NCBI GenBank assembly: GCA_018057825.1
Contig: JAGPCY010000012.1
Span: 124,001 to 188,000 of the forward strand
Origin: Kofleriaceae bacterium
GTDB lineage: Bacteria > Myxococcota_A > Polyangia > Haliangiales > Haliangiaceae
Direction of reading: 5' to 3'
Length of the DNA stretch: 64,000 bases
Shown here: positions 1-9,900 of the stretch, piece by piece
Layout of the letters: each line of letters opens with the position of its first letter
How positions within the stretch are numbered: the first letter of the stretch is position 1
Position numbers and translations under genes: made by a program
The notes under the pieces: generated by a model
Database searches by the model: none
What the model was told of the DNA's origin: nothing
Seen by the model: the letters and a program-made list of their open reading frames with translations, nothing else

Positions 1-812
1 GCGGCCGCGACCGCGGCGTCGAAGCGATCGACCCGGGCCTTGGACTTGACCGTGCGGGCCGGGGGCGCGCGGCGGATCCAGTCGAGCTCGCGGCGCACGA
101 ACATCGCCCGCTCGTGCTCGTGGGTCGACTCGATCGTCAGGCGCTCGGCCTGCTTCTCGAGGAAGTAGGTGTAGTCGCCGTCGTAGGCGAAGACCTGGCC
201 GCGATCGACCTCGAGGATGCGGGTCGCGACCCGGTCGAGGAAGTAGCGATCGTGGGTGACGACGATGACCGCGCCGGGGAACCCGCCCAGGCGATCCTCG
301 AGCCAGGCCACGGTGTCGGCGTCGAGGTGGTTGGTCGGCTCGTCGAGGGCCAGGACGTCCGGCCGACCGAGGAGCGCCCGGGCCAGGGCGACCCGGCGCA
401 GCTCGCCGCCCGACAGCCGACCCAGGATCGCGTCCTCGGGCGGCAGGTCGAGGGCGGCGGCGACGGTGCGCTGCTGATGCAGCTCGACCCCGGGGCGGGC
501 CAGGGTGGCGCCGACGGTGGCGGTCAGGTCGAGGACCGGCTCCTGGGGCACGTACTCGAGGGTGAGCGCGCGCCGCCAGGTGATGAGGCCGCTGTCCGGG
601 GTGATCGCGTCGCGCTCGGCGGCGTCGGCGACCGTCACGCCCGCGCCCGCCGCGCCCGCGACGACCATCTTCAAGAGGGTCGACTTGCCGGCGCCGTTGG
701 CTCCGATCAGGCCGATGCGATCGCGCTCGTCGACGACGAACGACGCCCCGTTGAGCACGCGGCGGTCGCCGAAGCGCTTGTGGAGATCGGTGACGGTCAG
801 GACCGCGGTCAC
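1..812 (-). CDS. ABC-F family ATPase (Uup-like), 3' end cut by window edge
   Basis: This is a cytoplasmic, ribosome-associated ABC-F ATPase with no membrane domain. The first 270 residues are visible. Walker A (GANGAGKST) lies at about residues 38-46. The signature LSGGE is followed by Walker B with DEPTNHLD and a switch His (VTHDR). After the first ATPase domain comes the start of the charged inter-domain linker, with WIRRAPPART and KSKAR, which resembles Uup more than EttA. The start is taken as GTG 812-810. A TAGACT box lies 8 nt upstream and there is no Shine-Dalgarno, so the mRNA is probably leaderless. The second ATPase domain lies outside the window. Family is certain; Uup versus another ABC-F subgroup is inference. 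Confidence 0.93.
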   Translation of the reverse strand, partial: MTAVLTVTDLHKRFGDRRVLNGASFVVDERDRIGLIGANGAGKSTLLKMVVAGAAGAGVTVADAAERDAITPDSGLITWRRALTLEYVPQEPVLDLTATVGATLARPGVELHQQRTVAAALDLPPEDAILGRLSGGELRRVALARALLGRPDVLALDEPTNHLDADTVAWLEDRLGGFPGAVIVVTHDRYFLDRVATRILEVDRGQVFAYDGDYTYFLEKQAERLTIESTHEHERAMFVRRELDWIRRAPPARTVKSKARVDRFDAAVAA

Positions 813-919
813 GGTCGCGCAGTCTACGCACGGCGGCCTGCCCCGGCCACCGCGCGATGGCCGGATCATCCGTCCCGGTGGATTGCCCTGGGCGTCCAGG
901 TCGTTCATGCTCCCCCCCG

Positions 920-2023
920 ATGCAGCTCGATCCGGGAACGAGGGAGGTCCTCGAACGTTTTGGCTTCGACCTGGCGCGCCTCACGGCCAGTGCCGCAGCC
1001 CTGGCCCGCGGCGATGACCTGCGGGCCGCCAACTACACGCGTGGGGTCCTCGAGCCGCTGCGCCCGCGCGAGCTGTTGCCGCTGGCCGCCAGCGGCGGGC
1101 AGATGCGCTCGGGTCTCTACGACAACGGCCTGAAGGCGATCCAGAAGGGCTGGGTCGGCGCGGTCATCCTGGCCGGCGGCATGGCCACGCGCTTCGGCGG
1201 CGTGGTCAAGGCCAAACAGGTCGTGGCCGGCGGGCGGTCCTTCCTCGAGTGCAAGCTGGCCGACCTCGAGAACGTCGCCCGGGCCGCCGGCGCGCCGATC
1301 CCGGTGTGGATCATGACCAGCTTCGCCACCGACGCGGCGATCCGCGAGGTGGCGGCGGCGCGGTCGAGCGAGCTAGTGCCGATCACCTGCGCGCCGCAGT
1401 TCGTGTCGCTGCGCCTGACCCCGGAGGGCGAGCTCTTCCGCGACGCCGCCGGCGCGCTGTCGCCCTACGCCCCCGGCCACGGCGACCTGACCTTCGCCCT
1501 CCTGCGGGCCGGCGCGATCGCCAAGTTCCGCGGCGCCGGCGGCCGCCACCTGTTCGTGTCCAACGTCGACAACCTGGCCGCGACCCTCGACCCGGCGGTG
1601 ATCGGCGCCCACATGTTCTACGGCAAGCCGATGACTGCCGAGCAGGTCCGCAAGGCCCCGGGCGACCAGGGCGGCGGCCCGACCCGCCTCGACGGCAAGG
1701 CCCAGATCGTCGAGGGCTTCCGCTTCCCGCCCAGCTTCGATCAGTCCCAGATCGAGGTGTTCAACACCAACACCTTCACGGTCGACGCGCGCGCCATCGA
1801 TCGCGACTTCCCGCTGCCGTACTACTACGTCGAGAAGCAGGTCGACGGCCGGCCCGCGGTGCAGTTCGAGCGCCTGGTCGGCGAGCTGTCGGCCCACATG
1901 CCGGTGCAGTTCCTCGAGGTCGAGCGCGCCGAGCGCTTCTTGCCGGTCAAGGACCCCGAGGACCTGGGCGCGCGACGCCCGGCCCTCGAGGCCCTGCTCA
2001 AGGCCCGGCAGATGATCGGCTGA
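920..2023 (+). CDS. UDPGP-type nucleotidyltransferase (UTP-sugar-1-phosphate uridylyltransferase family)
   Basis: A 367-residue protein of the UDP-glucose/UDP-GlcNAc pyrophosphorylase superfamily, which makes UDP-sugars from UTP and a sugar-1-phosphate. The nucleotide-binding signature LAGGMATRFGG, followed by a Lys pair (VVKAKQV), lies around residues 77-95. Later parts fit a Rossmann-like GT-A fold: VSNVDN for metal/nucleotide binding and FNTNTF before the C-terminal sheet. I chose ATG 920 because the upstream extension of the frame is proline-rich and unlike the family N-terminus. The sugar specificity (Glc, Gal or GlcNAc) cannot be read from the sequence. The gene stands alone between the ABC-F gene and a convergent LysR gene. 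Confidence 0.85.
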   Translation: MQLDPGTREVLERFGFDLARLTASAAALARGDDLRAANYTRGVLEPLRPRELLPLAASGGQMRSGLYDNGLKAIQKGWVGAVILAGGMATRFGGVVKAKQVVAGGRSFLECKLADLENVARAAGAPIPVWIMTSFATDAAIREVAAARSSELVPITCAPQFVSLRLTPEGELFRDAAGALSPYAPGHGDLTFALLRAGAIAKFRGAGGRHLFVSNVDNLAATLDPAVIGAHMFYGKPMTAEQVRKAPGDQGGGPTRLDGKAQIVEGFRFPPSFDQSQIEVFNTNTFTVDARAIDRDFPLPYYYVEKQVDGRPAVQFERLVGELSAHMPVQFLEVERAERFLPVKDPEDLGARRPALEALLKARQMIG

Positions 2024-2025
2024 GG

Positions 2026-2883
2026 CTAGCCCCGGGTGGCCTGGCGGCTGCCCAGCAAGGCGAGGAGCGCGGCGGCGGCCGGGGTCAGGTAGCGGGTGCC
2101 GCGGTGGCGGATCGCGAGGCGGCGGCGCACCGGCGTGAAGCGCAGCGGCACCTCGACCAGGCTGCCGCGGGCGAGATCGGTCTCGACCGCGAGGCGACTG
2201 ACCAGGGCCAGGCCGATGCCGGCCCGCACGTTGCCCTTGACCGCCGCGATCGAGCCCAGCTCCATCACGATCGCGGCGCCGGGCAGCTTCTCGAGGAGCA
2301 AGGCCCGGGTCGGCGAGCCGGGCGCGAAGGTCACCCACGGCGCGGTCCGTGGATCGACCCCGGGCGCGGCGACCGCGATCAGCTCGTCGTCGGCGTGGAC
2401 GCCCAGGCGCGCGATCGGCCCGGCCGGCGGGCGGCGGCGGTCGACCGTGATGATCGCCAGGTCGAGGGAGCCGTCGTCGATCGCGGCCTCGAGCTCGTCG
2501 GTGTAGCCCTCGCGCAGCGACAGCCGGAGCCCGGGGCGGAGGCGCCGGAACGCGGCCAGGACCGGCGGCAGGATGTACGTGCAGGCGGTGGCGCCGCCGC
2601 CGACCCGGACCTCGCCGGCGGCCAGCCCGGCGACCTCGGCGACCGCGCGCTTACCGTCGGCGAAGGCCGCCAGCGCAGCCTGGGCCCGGGGCACCAGGGC
2701 CCGGCCAGCGGCGGTCAGCTCGGCGCCGCGCCGACCGCGCACGAACAGCGCCGCGCCGACCTCGTGCTCGAGGCGCTGGATGGCGGCGGTCAGCGCCGGC
2801 TGCGACAGGTGGACCCGCCGGGCCGCGGCGGTGAACGTGCCGGCCGCGGCGACCGCGATGAACTGCTCGAGCTCGCGCAGCAC
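2026..2883 (-). CDS. LysR-family transcriptional regulator
   Basis: A 285-residue DNA-binding regulator. The N-terminal winged helix-turn-helix (residues 1-60, with [17 protein letters not shown]) is typical LysR, followed by a periplasmic-binding-protein-like effector domain. It is divergent from the TauE/SafE gene at 2970, a classic arrangement in which the regulator controls both itself and its neighbour; a sulfonate or other small-anion signal is a guess from the neighbour. The start is GTG 2883. TATGCT lies 6 nt upstream and there is no ribosome site, which predicts a leaderless transcript. The intergenic space holds a perfect palindrome that overlaps this promoter. Confidence 0.93.
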   Translation of the reverse strand: MLRELEQFIAVAAAGTFTAAARRVHLSQPALTAAIQRLEHEVGAALFVRGRRGAELTAAGRALVPRAQAALAAFADGKRAVAEVAGLAAGEVRVGGGATACTYILPPVLAAFRRLRPGLRLSLREGYTDELEAAIDDGSLDLAIITVDRRRPPAGPIARLGVHADDELIAVAAPGVDPRTAPWVTFAPGSPTRALLLEKLPGAAIVMELGSIAAVKGNVRAGIGLALVSRLAVETDLARGSLVEVPLRFTPVRRRLAIRHRGTRYLTPAAAALLALLGSRQATRG

Positions 2884-2889
2884 CGGGTG

Positions 2890-2914
2890 AGCATACCATC
2901 GATGTCGTCGATGG
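2890..2914 (-). promoter_or_regulatory. Candidate LysR operator and promoter between LysR and TauE genes
   Basis: A perfect 7-bp inverted repeat with a 5-nt spacer (CCATCGA, TGTCG, TCGATGG; 2896-2914) abuts the -10-like TATGCT (2895-2890, minus strand) of the LysR gene. It contains an AT-N11-AT type LysR spacing. Binding there would block the regulator's own promoter. Function is inferred from position and symmetry only. Confidence 0.5.
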
Positions 2915-2969
2915 ATAACATCGAATCATTCGACGAGACGGCAGGCCGCCGCGGCCGCATCGTAGGGTC

Positions 2970-3674
2970 ATGCTCGCGCTCCTCGCCATCGGCGTCCTCG
3001 GCGGCGCCCTCACCACAGTGACCGGGGTCGGCGGGGGCATGGTGGCCCTGGCGCTGCTCGGCCTGCTGATGCCGCCGGCCACCGCCCTGGCCCTGTCGGC
3101 GGCGGCGCTCACGGTCGGCAACGCCCACCGGGCGGCGCTGTACGCGCGCGCGATCGATCGCGGGCTGGCAGTGCGGTTCGGCGCCGGGCTGGCGGCCGGG
3201 GCGCTCGGCGGCGCGCTGGTGGTGACGGCGTTGCCACCGCTGATGGTTCGGCTCGCGGTGGTGGCGATCGCCGCCTTGGCGGTGGCGCGCGCCCTCGGCT
3301 GGTACGAGTGGTCGCCGTCGCCGCGCCTCTTGGCCGGCACCGGCGCCATGGTCGGCGCGGTCGGCGCCTCGGCCGGCGGCGCGGGCGTGCTGGTGTCGCC
3401 GGTGCTCCAGGCCGCCGGCGTCCGCGGCGATGGCTACGTCGCCACGGTGGCGGCCTGCGCGTTGATCTTGAACGGCGCGCGCGCCGCCGGCTATGCGCTG
3501 GGCGGGCTGTACGACGTCGCGATGGTGCCGGCGCTGGTCGCGCTGACCGCCGCGCTGGTGGGCGGCAACGTGATCGGCCATCACCTGCGGCGACATCTGG
3601 CCGCGAGCTGGAGGGATCGCCTCGAGGTCGGCGCGCCGCTGGTGGCGATCGCGGTCGCGATCGCGGGAACGTGA
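2970..3674 (+). CDS. TauE/SafE (DUF81) family membrane transporter
   Basis: A 234-residue, very hydrophobic protein with about seven or eight predicted membrane helices. The two-fold repeat and glycine-rich first helix ([13 protein letters not shown]) are typical of TauE/SafE. These proteins are proposed exporters of sulfite, sulfoacetate or other organosulfur anions through the inner membrane. It is somewhat shorter than the usual 250 residues. It is divergent from a LysR gene that probably controls it. Its 3' end runs into a long hexamer tract. The substrate is unknown. A TAGGGT box lies only 1 nt before this ATG, so the true start could be slightly different. Confidence 0.82.
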   Translation: MLALLAIGVLGGALTTVTGVGGGMVALALLGLLMPPATALALSAAALTVGNAHRAALYARAIDRGLAVRFGAGLAAGALGGALVVTALPPLMVRLAVVAIAALAVARALGWYEWSPSPRLLAGTGAMVGAVGASAGGAGVLVSPVLQAAGVRGDGYVATVAACALILNGARAAGYALGGLYDVAMVPALVALTAALVGGNVIGHHLRRHLAASWRDRLEVGAPLVAIAVAIAGT

Positions 3675-3684
3675 GGGGCCCCGC

Positions 3685-4160
<476 letters not shown>

Positions 4161-4175
4161 GTTCCTGCGGTCCCG

Positions 4176-5642
4176 CTAGAACTTGCTCCACAGGTACTGG
4201 TTGGTGATCTCGTGGTGGAACTGGATCTCGTTGGTCTTCACCGTCGCGCCCAGGGCCTTGGGGCAGCGCTCGGCCGACGCGGTCTTCAGCTCGGCGAACT
4301 TGGTGTGGACGGTGTCGCCGAACAGCTTCTTGGTGAAGGTGCTCGACTTGAACAGCCGGATCGCGTCGTAGATGTTGTCGGGCAGGAACCGAGTCCGCGA
4401 CTTCTTGCCGTCGTCCTCGGGCTCGACCGGCCCCTCGAGGCCGGTCCGCAGGATCGTGTAGACCGACATGTACGGATTGGCGTCGGGCGCGACCGAGCGG
4501 ACCTCGATGCGGGCCGAGCGCTCGTTGCCGAGCGGGATGCGCACCATCGAGCCGCGATCGATCGCCGAGGCCTTGATCTGGTTGGGCGCCTCGTAGTGCG
4601 GGTCGAGGCGGCGGTAGGCGTTGACCGACGAGTTGAGCACCAGACAGATGTCGGGAGCCGCGCCCAGGATGCGCGCGATGAACTCCCACCCGGCCTTCGA
4701 CAGGCCGTCCTTGCCCTTCTTGTCGTGGAACAGGTTCACGCCCTTCTTCGACAAGGACATGTTGGTGTGCATGCCGTTGCCGTTTACGCCGGTGACCGGC
4801 TTGGGCAAGAACGACGCGGTCATGTCGAGCTGGCTCGCGACCTGGCGGGCCAGGAGCTTGTAGAGCTGGACCTGGTCGGCGCCGATCACCGCGTCGGCGT
4901 ACTTGAAGTTCATCTCGAACTGCGACGGCGCCACCTCGGGGTGGTCCTTCTCGTTCTCGAAGCCCATCGCCCGCTGCGCCTCGGCGGCGCGGTCGATGAA
5001 CGTGCGCAGGGCGTCGCCCGGCAGCGAGTGGTAGTAGCCGCCGGTCGAGATGAACTCGAAGGCGCCGGTCTCATGGAACCGGCGCTCGGCGTCCCGGCCC
5101 TTGAACAAGAAGCCCTCGATCTCGTGGGCGACGTTGCACACCATCTGGTCCTTGGCCCACATCGCCTCGGTGAAGGCCTTGAGCCGACCGCGCAGATCGC
5201 CCTCGTAGGGCGAGCCGTCGCGCTCGAGGACCTCGCCGAAGACCAGGACCTTGCCCGGGCCGAACACGTCGGCCGGCAGCCAGTAGAACGCCGGCCAGTC
5301 GATGCCCAGGCGCAGATCGGACTCCTGCTGGGCCGAGAACCCGCGGATCGAGCTGCCGTCGAAGGTCAGGTTGTCGGCCGAGCCGAGCAGGAACTTCTTG
5401 TCGTAGTCGAGCATGTGGACCCGACCCTCGAGGTCGGTGAAGCACACGGTGACCGCCTTGATGCGCTTCTCGTCGGTCAGGTACTTCATCCGCTGCTCGC
5501 GGACCTTGTCGGGCTTGACCCGGGTCAGGCGCTGCTGCTTGGCCTCGAGGTTCAGCTCCTCGAGCTCGTCGTACGGGATCTCGAGGAAGTCGCGCAGGCC
5601 ACGGGCGGGTTCAGATGGGGTCTTGCGAGAGCGGTTGTCCAC
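4176..5642 (-). CDS. glnA: Type I glutamine synthetase
   Basis: A 488-residue cytosolic enzyme that makes glutamine from glutamate, ammonia and ATP. Family signatures are present: DGSSIRGF after the N-terminal beta-grasp domain, the ATP/metal loop ([10 protein letters not shown], then AHEIEGF), the substrate region [10 protein letters not shown], and the arginine-rich stretch ([15 protein letters not shown]). The tail has LPDNIYDAI, which fits the GSI-alpha-like NLYEAL helix rather than the long adenylylation loop of GSI-beta, so adenylylation control is doubtful. The start is GTG 5642 with a strong AGGAGG upstream, unlike the leaderless genes around it. It is convergent with TauE across hexamer tract 1. 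Confidence 0.95.
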   Translation of the reverse strand: MDNRSRKTPSEPARGLRDFLEIPYDELEELNLEAKQQRLTRVKPDKVREQRMKYLTDEKRIKAVTVCFTDLEGRVHMLDYDKKFLLGSADNLTFDGSSIRGFSAQQESDLRLGIDWPAFYWLPADVFGPGKVLVFGEVLERDGSPYEGDLRGRLKAFTEAMWAKDQMVCNVAHEIEGFLFKGRDAERRFHETGAFEFISTGGYYHSLPGDALRTFIDRAAEAQRAMGFENEKDHPEVAPSQFEMNFKYADAVIGADQVQLYKLLARQVASQLDMTASFLPKPVTGVNGNGMHTNMSLSKKGVNLFHDKKGKDGLSKAGWEFIARILGAAPDICLVLNSSVNAYRRLDPHYEAPNQIKASAIDRGSMVRIPLGNERSARIEVRSVAPDANPYMSVYTILRTGLEGPVEPEDDGKKSRTRFLPDNIYDAIRLFKSSTFTKKLFGDTVHTKFAELKTASAERCPKALGATVKTNEIQFHHEITNQYLWSKF

Positions 5643-5836
5643 GGAAGCCTCCTGCGCGCACTCTCCGCCATCCGCTAGGCTTAATCCAGGGGGATTTGAC
5701 TCAATTTTTGCGACGCGAAGCGTAAGCAGGACGACATGAGCAGTATCAGCTACCTACCGGGGATCGCCGGGGCCGATCACCCCCGGCCGGCGAACCATCG
5801 CCACCGCCGGCCGCCGACTCCGGCATGATGGGCGCC

Positions 5837-6919
5837 ATGGTCGACGGACACCGCCTGGTCGTGCGCGCCCTGGGCGACAGCCCCCTGGACGCCATCGAGC
5901 ATCACGTCCACCTCGAGTCGATGGCCCTGCCGGCGCCGGCTGACCGCGCGCCCACCGACGTGGTGATCGCGGTGGCCGCGGCCCAGCTCAACTGGGTCGA
6001 TCTGATCATGCTGAGCGGCCAGTACCAGCACGTCCCGACGCCGCCGTACACCCCCGGCCTCGAGTACGCCGGCACGGTGGCCTGGGTCGGCCCCGAGGTC
6101 GTCGGCCTGGCGGTGGGCGATCGCGTGCTGGTCGACGGCTTCTCGACCGGGCCGCGCTCCCACGGCGCGTACCAGGCCTGGGGTGGCTTCGCGACCTGGG
6201 CGGTGGCGCCGGCGGCCGCGGTGCTGCCGATCCCCGGCGCGCTGTCCTTCGCCCAGGCGGCGTGCCTGCTCGGCAACTACGAGACCGCGTACCACTGCCT
6301 GGTGACCCGCGGCCAGCTCCGCGCCGGTGAGACCGTGCTCATCCTCGGCGCCGCCGGCGCGACCGGCCTGGCCGCGGTCCAGGTGGCCAAGCGCGTGGGC
6401 GCGACGGTGATCGCGGTCGGCCGCTCGGCCGACAAGCTGGCGGTGGTGACCGCCCACGGCGCCGATCACGCGCTCGTCTTGGGCGACGCGCCGCTGCGCG
6501 ACGCGGTGCGCGCGATCGCGCCCGACGGAGTCGACGTGGTCTACGACGGCGTCGGCGGCGAGCTGTCGCTGGCGGCCTTGCGCTGCGTGCGGTTCGGCGC
6601 GCGCTACTTGATCGTCGGGTGGGCGGCGACCCCGGCGGTGGCGGCCGGCAAGGGCGGCCGCGGCGCGCCCAACGCCAACCAGCTCCCGACCAACCTGATC
6701 ATGATGAAGGGCCTCGACGTCCTGGGCTGCCCGACGGTGATCAGCACGGTCCACGATCCCAGCCTGCGCCCGCCGCGCCTGGCCGCGGTGCTCGACTGGG
6801 CGACGACGGGCGCGATCGTCCCCCACGTCTCGAAGCGGTTCGCGCTGACCGACTGGCGGGCCGGCTTCCTGGCCAAGTGGACCGGCGCGATCGTCGGCGG
6901 CGGCGTCCTCGAGCCGTGA
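5837..6919 (+). CDS. Zinc-independent MDR oxidoreductase (NADPH:quinone reductase-like)
   Basis: A 360-residue medium-chain dehydrogenase/reductase. It has a GroES-like N-terminal domain (NWVDLIMLSGQY, PGLEYAGTV) and a nucleotide-binding domain with LILGAAGATGLAAVQVAK, the AxxGxxG motif of NADPH-dependent quinone reductases. The zinc ligands of alcohol dehydrogenases are absent. I prefer ATG 5837, which lies 7 nt after a CATGAT box, over the ATGs at 5825 and 5828. The stop overlaps the GTG of the giant kinase gene (GTGA), so the two are probably co-transcribed. The substrate cannot be named. Confidence 0.87.
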   Translation: MVDGHRLVVRALGDSPLDAIEHHVHLESMALPAPADRAPTDVVIAVAAAQLNWVDLIMLSGQYQHVPTPPYTPGLEYAGTVAWVGPEVVGLAVGDRVLVDGFSTGPRSHGAYQAWGGFATWAVAPAAAVLPIPGALSFAQAACLLGNYETAYHCLVTRGQLRAGETVLILGAAGATGLAAVQVAKRVGATVIAVGRSADKLAVVTAHGADHALVLGDAPLRDAVRAIAPDGVDVVYDGVGGELSLAALRCVRFGARYLIVGWAATPAVAAGKGGRGAPNANQLPTNLIMMKGLDVLGCPTVISTVHDPSLRPPRLAAVLDWATTGAIVPHVSKRFALTDWRAGFLAKWTGAIVGGGVLEP

Positions 6920-9900
6920 CCTCGGACCCGCTCGTCGGCCAGACCCTCGGGCGCTATCGCCTGCGCGAGCCGCTGGCCGCCGGAGGCCAAGGCCAGGTGT
7001 ACCTGGCCGACGATCTCGACCTCGGCCGCACCGTGGTGGTCAAGGTGCGCCCGGCGGCGGCCGCGGCCCAGCGCGCCGCGGCGACCGCCGAAGCGACGGC
7101 GGCGGCGGCGATCGATCACCCGTACGCGATCCACGTCTACGCGTCAGGGCTCACCGACGACGGTCTGGCGTGGACCGCGATGGAGTGGGTGCGCGGCCCG
7201 ACTCTAGCCGAGCTGGTCGCGCGCCGCGGACCGCTGCCGCCGGCAGAGGCGGTCGAGCTGATCGCGCGCCTGGCCGAGGTGGTGGCGGCGCTCCACGGAA
7301 GCGGCGTGATCCACCGCGACGTCACGCCGGCCAACGTGCTGGTGGTGACCCGGGGCGGCGCGGCGCTGCCCAAGCTCGGCGACTTCGGGTTGGTCGGCGC
7401 GGCCGACGACGACGGGGCGGGCACGCCGGCCTACCTGGCGCCCGAGCTGTGGCGCGGCGCGCCGGCGACGCCGGCGGTCGACGTCTATGCGCTGGCCGGG
7501 TGCGCCTACCTGGCGCTGACCGGCGCGCCGCCGTTCGTCGGCGGGCTGGGTGAGCTGGCGGCGGCCCACGCGGCGGACGCGCGCCCGACGCTGCCGCCCG
7601 AGGTGCCCCGCGCGATCGCGGCCGCGGTGACGCGCGGCCTGGCGATCGATCCCGCGGCGCGCCCGAGCGCGCTCGGGTTGGCCGCGGCGCTGCGGGCCGG
7701 GGTGGGCGGCGACCGTCGCCCCGGCCTCGACGCCGAGCTGCTGGCGGCGGCGCTGGCCAGCGCGCCCGAGCCGATCGCCGAGGCCCTGGCCGCCTGGGAG
7801 GCGACCGCGACCCTGGCCGCGGCCGCGGCCGCCGTCGACGCCGCGATCCTGGCGATCGCGCGCTGGATCGGCGTGTGCGCGCTGGCCCTGATCCGCGCCG
7901 ACGGCGATCGCGAGGCCGAGCGGCGCGCGGTGGCCGGGCTGGGCGACGAGCCGACGCCGGCGTCGTGGCTGGCGATCGCCGCGCCGAGCGCGCGGCCGCT
8001 GGGCGCCGCGATCGAGCGCGCCCGGGTCCGGCTCCGCGACGTGCTGGCGGCCGAGCCGGCGGCGGCCGAGCTGGCCGAGCGCGTGGCGGTGTCGACCGCG
8101 ACCCTGGCGGCGGCGGTCCGCGGCCTCGGGCCGCTCCTGGCGTGGCGGGTGGTGGCGCGGATCGACGACCGGGTCGTGCGCTGGACCGGCGTCCGCCGCC
8201 GCCATCGCCCGACGGTGTGGCACGGCGCGCCCGACGAGCTGCCGGCCGGCGCGGCGGCGCTCATCGACGACGGCGGCGCGCTGGCGGTGGCCCTCGACGA
8301 GCTGACCGCGGTCGCGCCGCCCTTCGCCGGCGCGCCGCCGGAGCTGTTCGTCCTCGAGCGCCTCGACGGCGATGGCGCGATCCTGGCGGCCCACCCGACC
8401 GGCTACGTGCGGCGGGTGGCGCGCGGGTCCCTGGGCTCGGCCGGCGTCGACCCGACCGGCGACGCCCCCAGCGAGCACGGCCCGTACCCCGGTCTGGCCG
8501 CGTACCGCGCCGCCGACGCGCGCTGGTTCGTCGGTCGCGAGCGCGAGCTCGTCGCGTGCCAGAACCGCCTGCGCGATCGGCCGCTCATGGCGGTGATCGG
8601 CCCGTCGGGCGCGGGCAAGAGCTCGTTCGTCGCCGCCGGCGTGCTGCCGGCGCTGGCCGCGACCACGGCGGTGACCCTGCGTCCGAGCGCGGGGTTCGGC
8701 GCCGCCCTCGCCCGGGCCCTGGGCCACCCCGACGCCGCGCCGCTGGCCGCCGTGACCGCGGCGGCCGCCGCCGGGACCGTGGCGATCGTCGTCGATCAGC
8801 TCGAGGAGATCGTCGCCGGGGGCGCCGACGCGACTGACCTCGGCGCGCTCCTGGCCGCGGCCGCGGCGATCCCGGGCGTCACCATCCTCGCCACGGTGCG
8901 CGACGACTTCTTCGTCCGCGCGGCCGCCGCCCTGGGCCTGGCCGAGCAGCTCGGCGCGGGCGCGTTCTTGCTCGGACCGCCGGGCCGCGCCGACCTCGAG
9001 CGCATCGTCGCCGAGCCGGCGGCGCGCGCTGGCTACGGCTTCGACGATCCGACGCTGCCGGCGACGATGGTCGACGCCGCGATCGCCGCCGCCGCGCCGC
9101 TGCCGCTCCTGGCCTTCGCCGCGCGCGCGCTGTGGCAGCGCCGCGATCGCCGGCTGCGCCAGCTGTGCCGCCACGACTACGACGCCGTGGGCGGCGTCGC
9201 CGGCGCGCTGGCCGGCCACGCCGACGCCATCGTCGATGGCCTGCCGCCGGCGCGGCGCGCGTTGGTCCGCCCGATCTTCGCCAACCTCGCCACGGCCGAA
9301 GGCACGCGGGTGCCGCTCACCCGCCGCGACCTGGCCGAGCTGGTGCCCGACCCGGACCGCGCGGCGGTGGTCGACGCGTTGATCGACGCGCGGCTCCTGG
9401 CCTCGAGCGACGGCGACGACGGCGGCCGGATCGAGCTAGTCCACGAGGCCCTGCTGACCGCGTGGCCGCGGCTGGCCGGGTGGCGCAAGGATGAGGCCGC
9501 CGCCGCGGTCGTGCGCGACGCGGTGCGGACCGCGGCCCAGCAGTGGGACGCCCGCGGCCGCAGCCGCGATCTGGTGTGGCGCGGCGACGCGCTGATCGAG
9601 GCTCGGGCCTGGCGCCGCCGCCACACCCCGGCCCTCACCGAGCGCGAGCGCGGGTTCCTCGACGCCAGCGATCGCGACGACCAGCGACGCCGACGGTGGC
9701 GCCGCGGCCTCGCGCTGGCCGCGGCGGTGGCAGCGGCGGCCGCGATCGCGATCCTGGCGCGCTCCAACCGCGAGGTCCGTCGCCAGCGCCGCCTCGCGGT
9801 CGCGGCCGAGGCCCAGGCCCGAGCCAGCGGCGCCGAGGTGGCGGCCCGGCTCCAGGCCCAGCTCCTCGAGCAAGGCCGGACCGCGCTCCTCGACGAGCGC

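Noticed and set aside
2970-3674. Sulfur-oxidation or taurine locus from TauE/SafE
   Set aside because: No sulfur enzymes are near; the family name alone does not fix the substrate.
5643-5836. Sigma54/NtrC promoter ahead of glutamine synthetase
   Set aside because: No GG-N10-GC element was found in the upstream region; a TTGAGT stretch exists but no convincing -10 partner, so no promoter was called.
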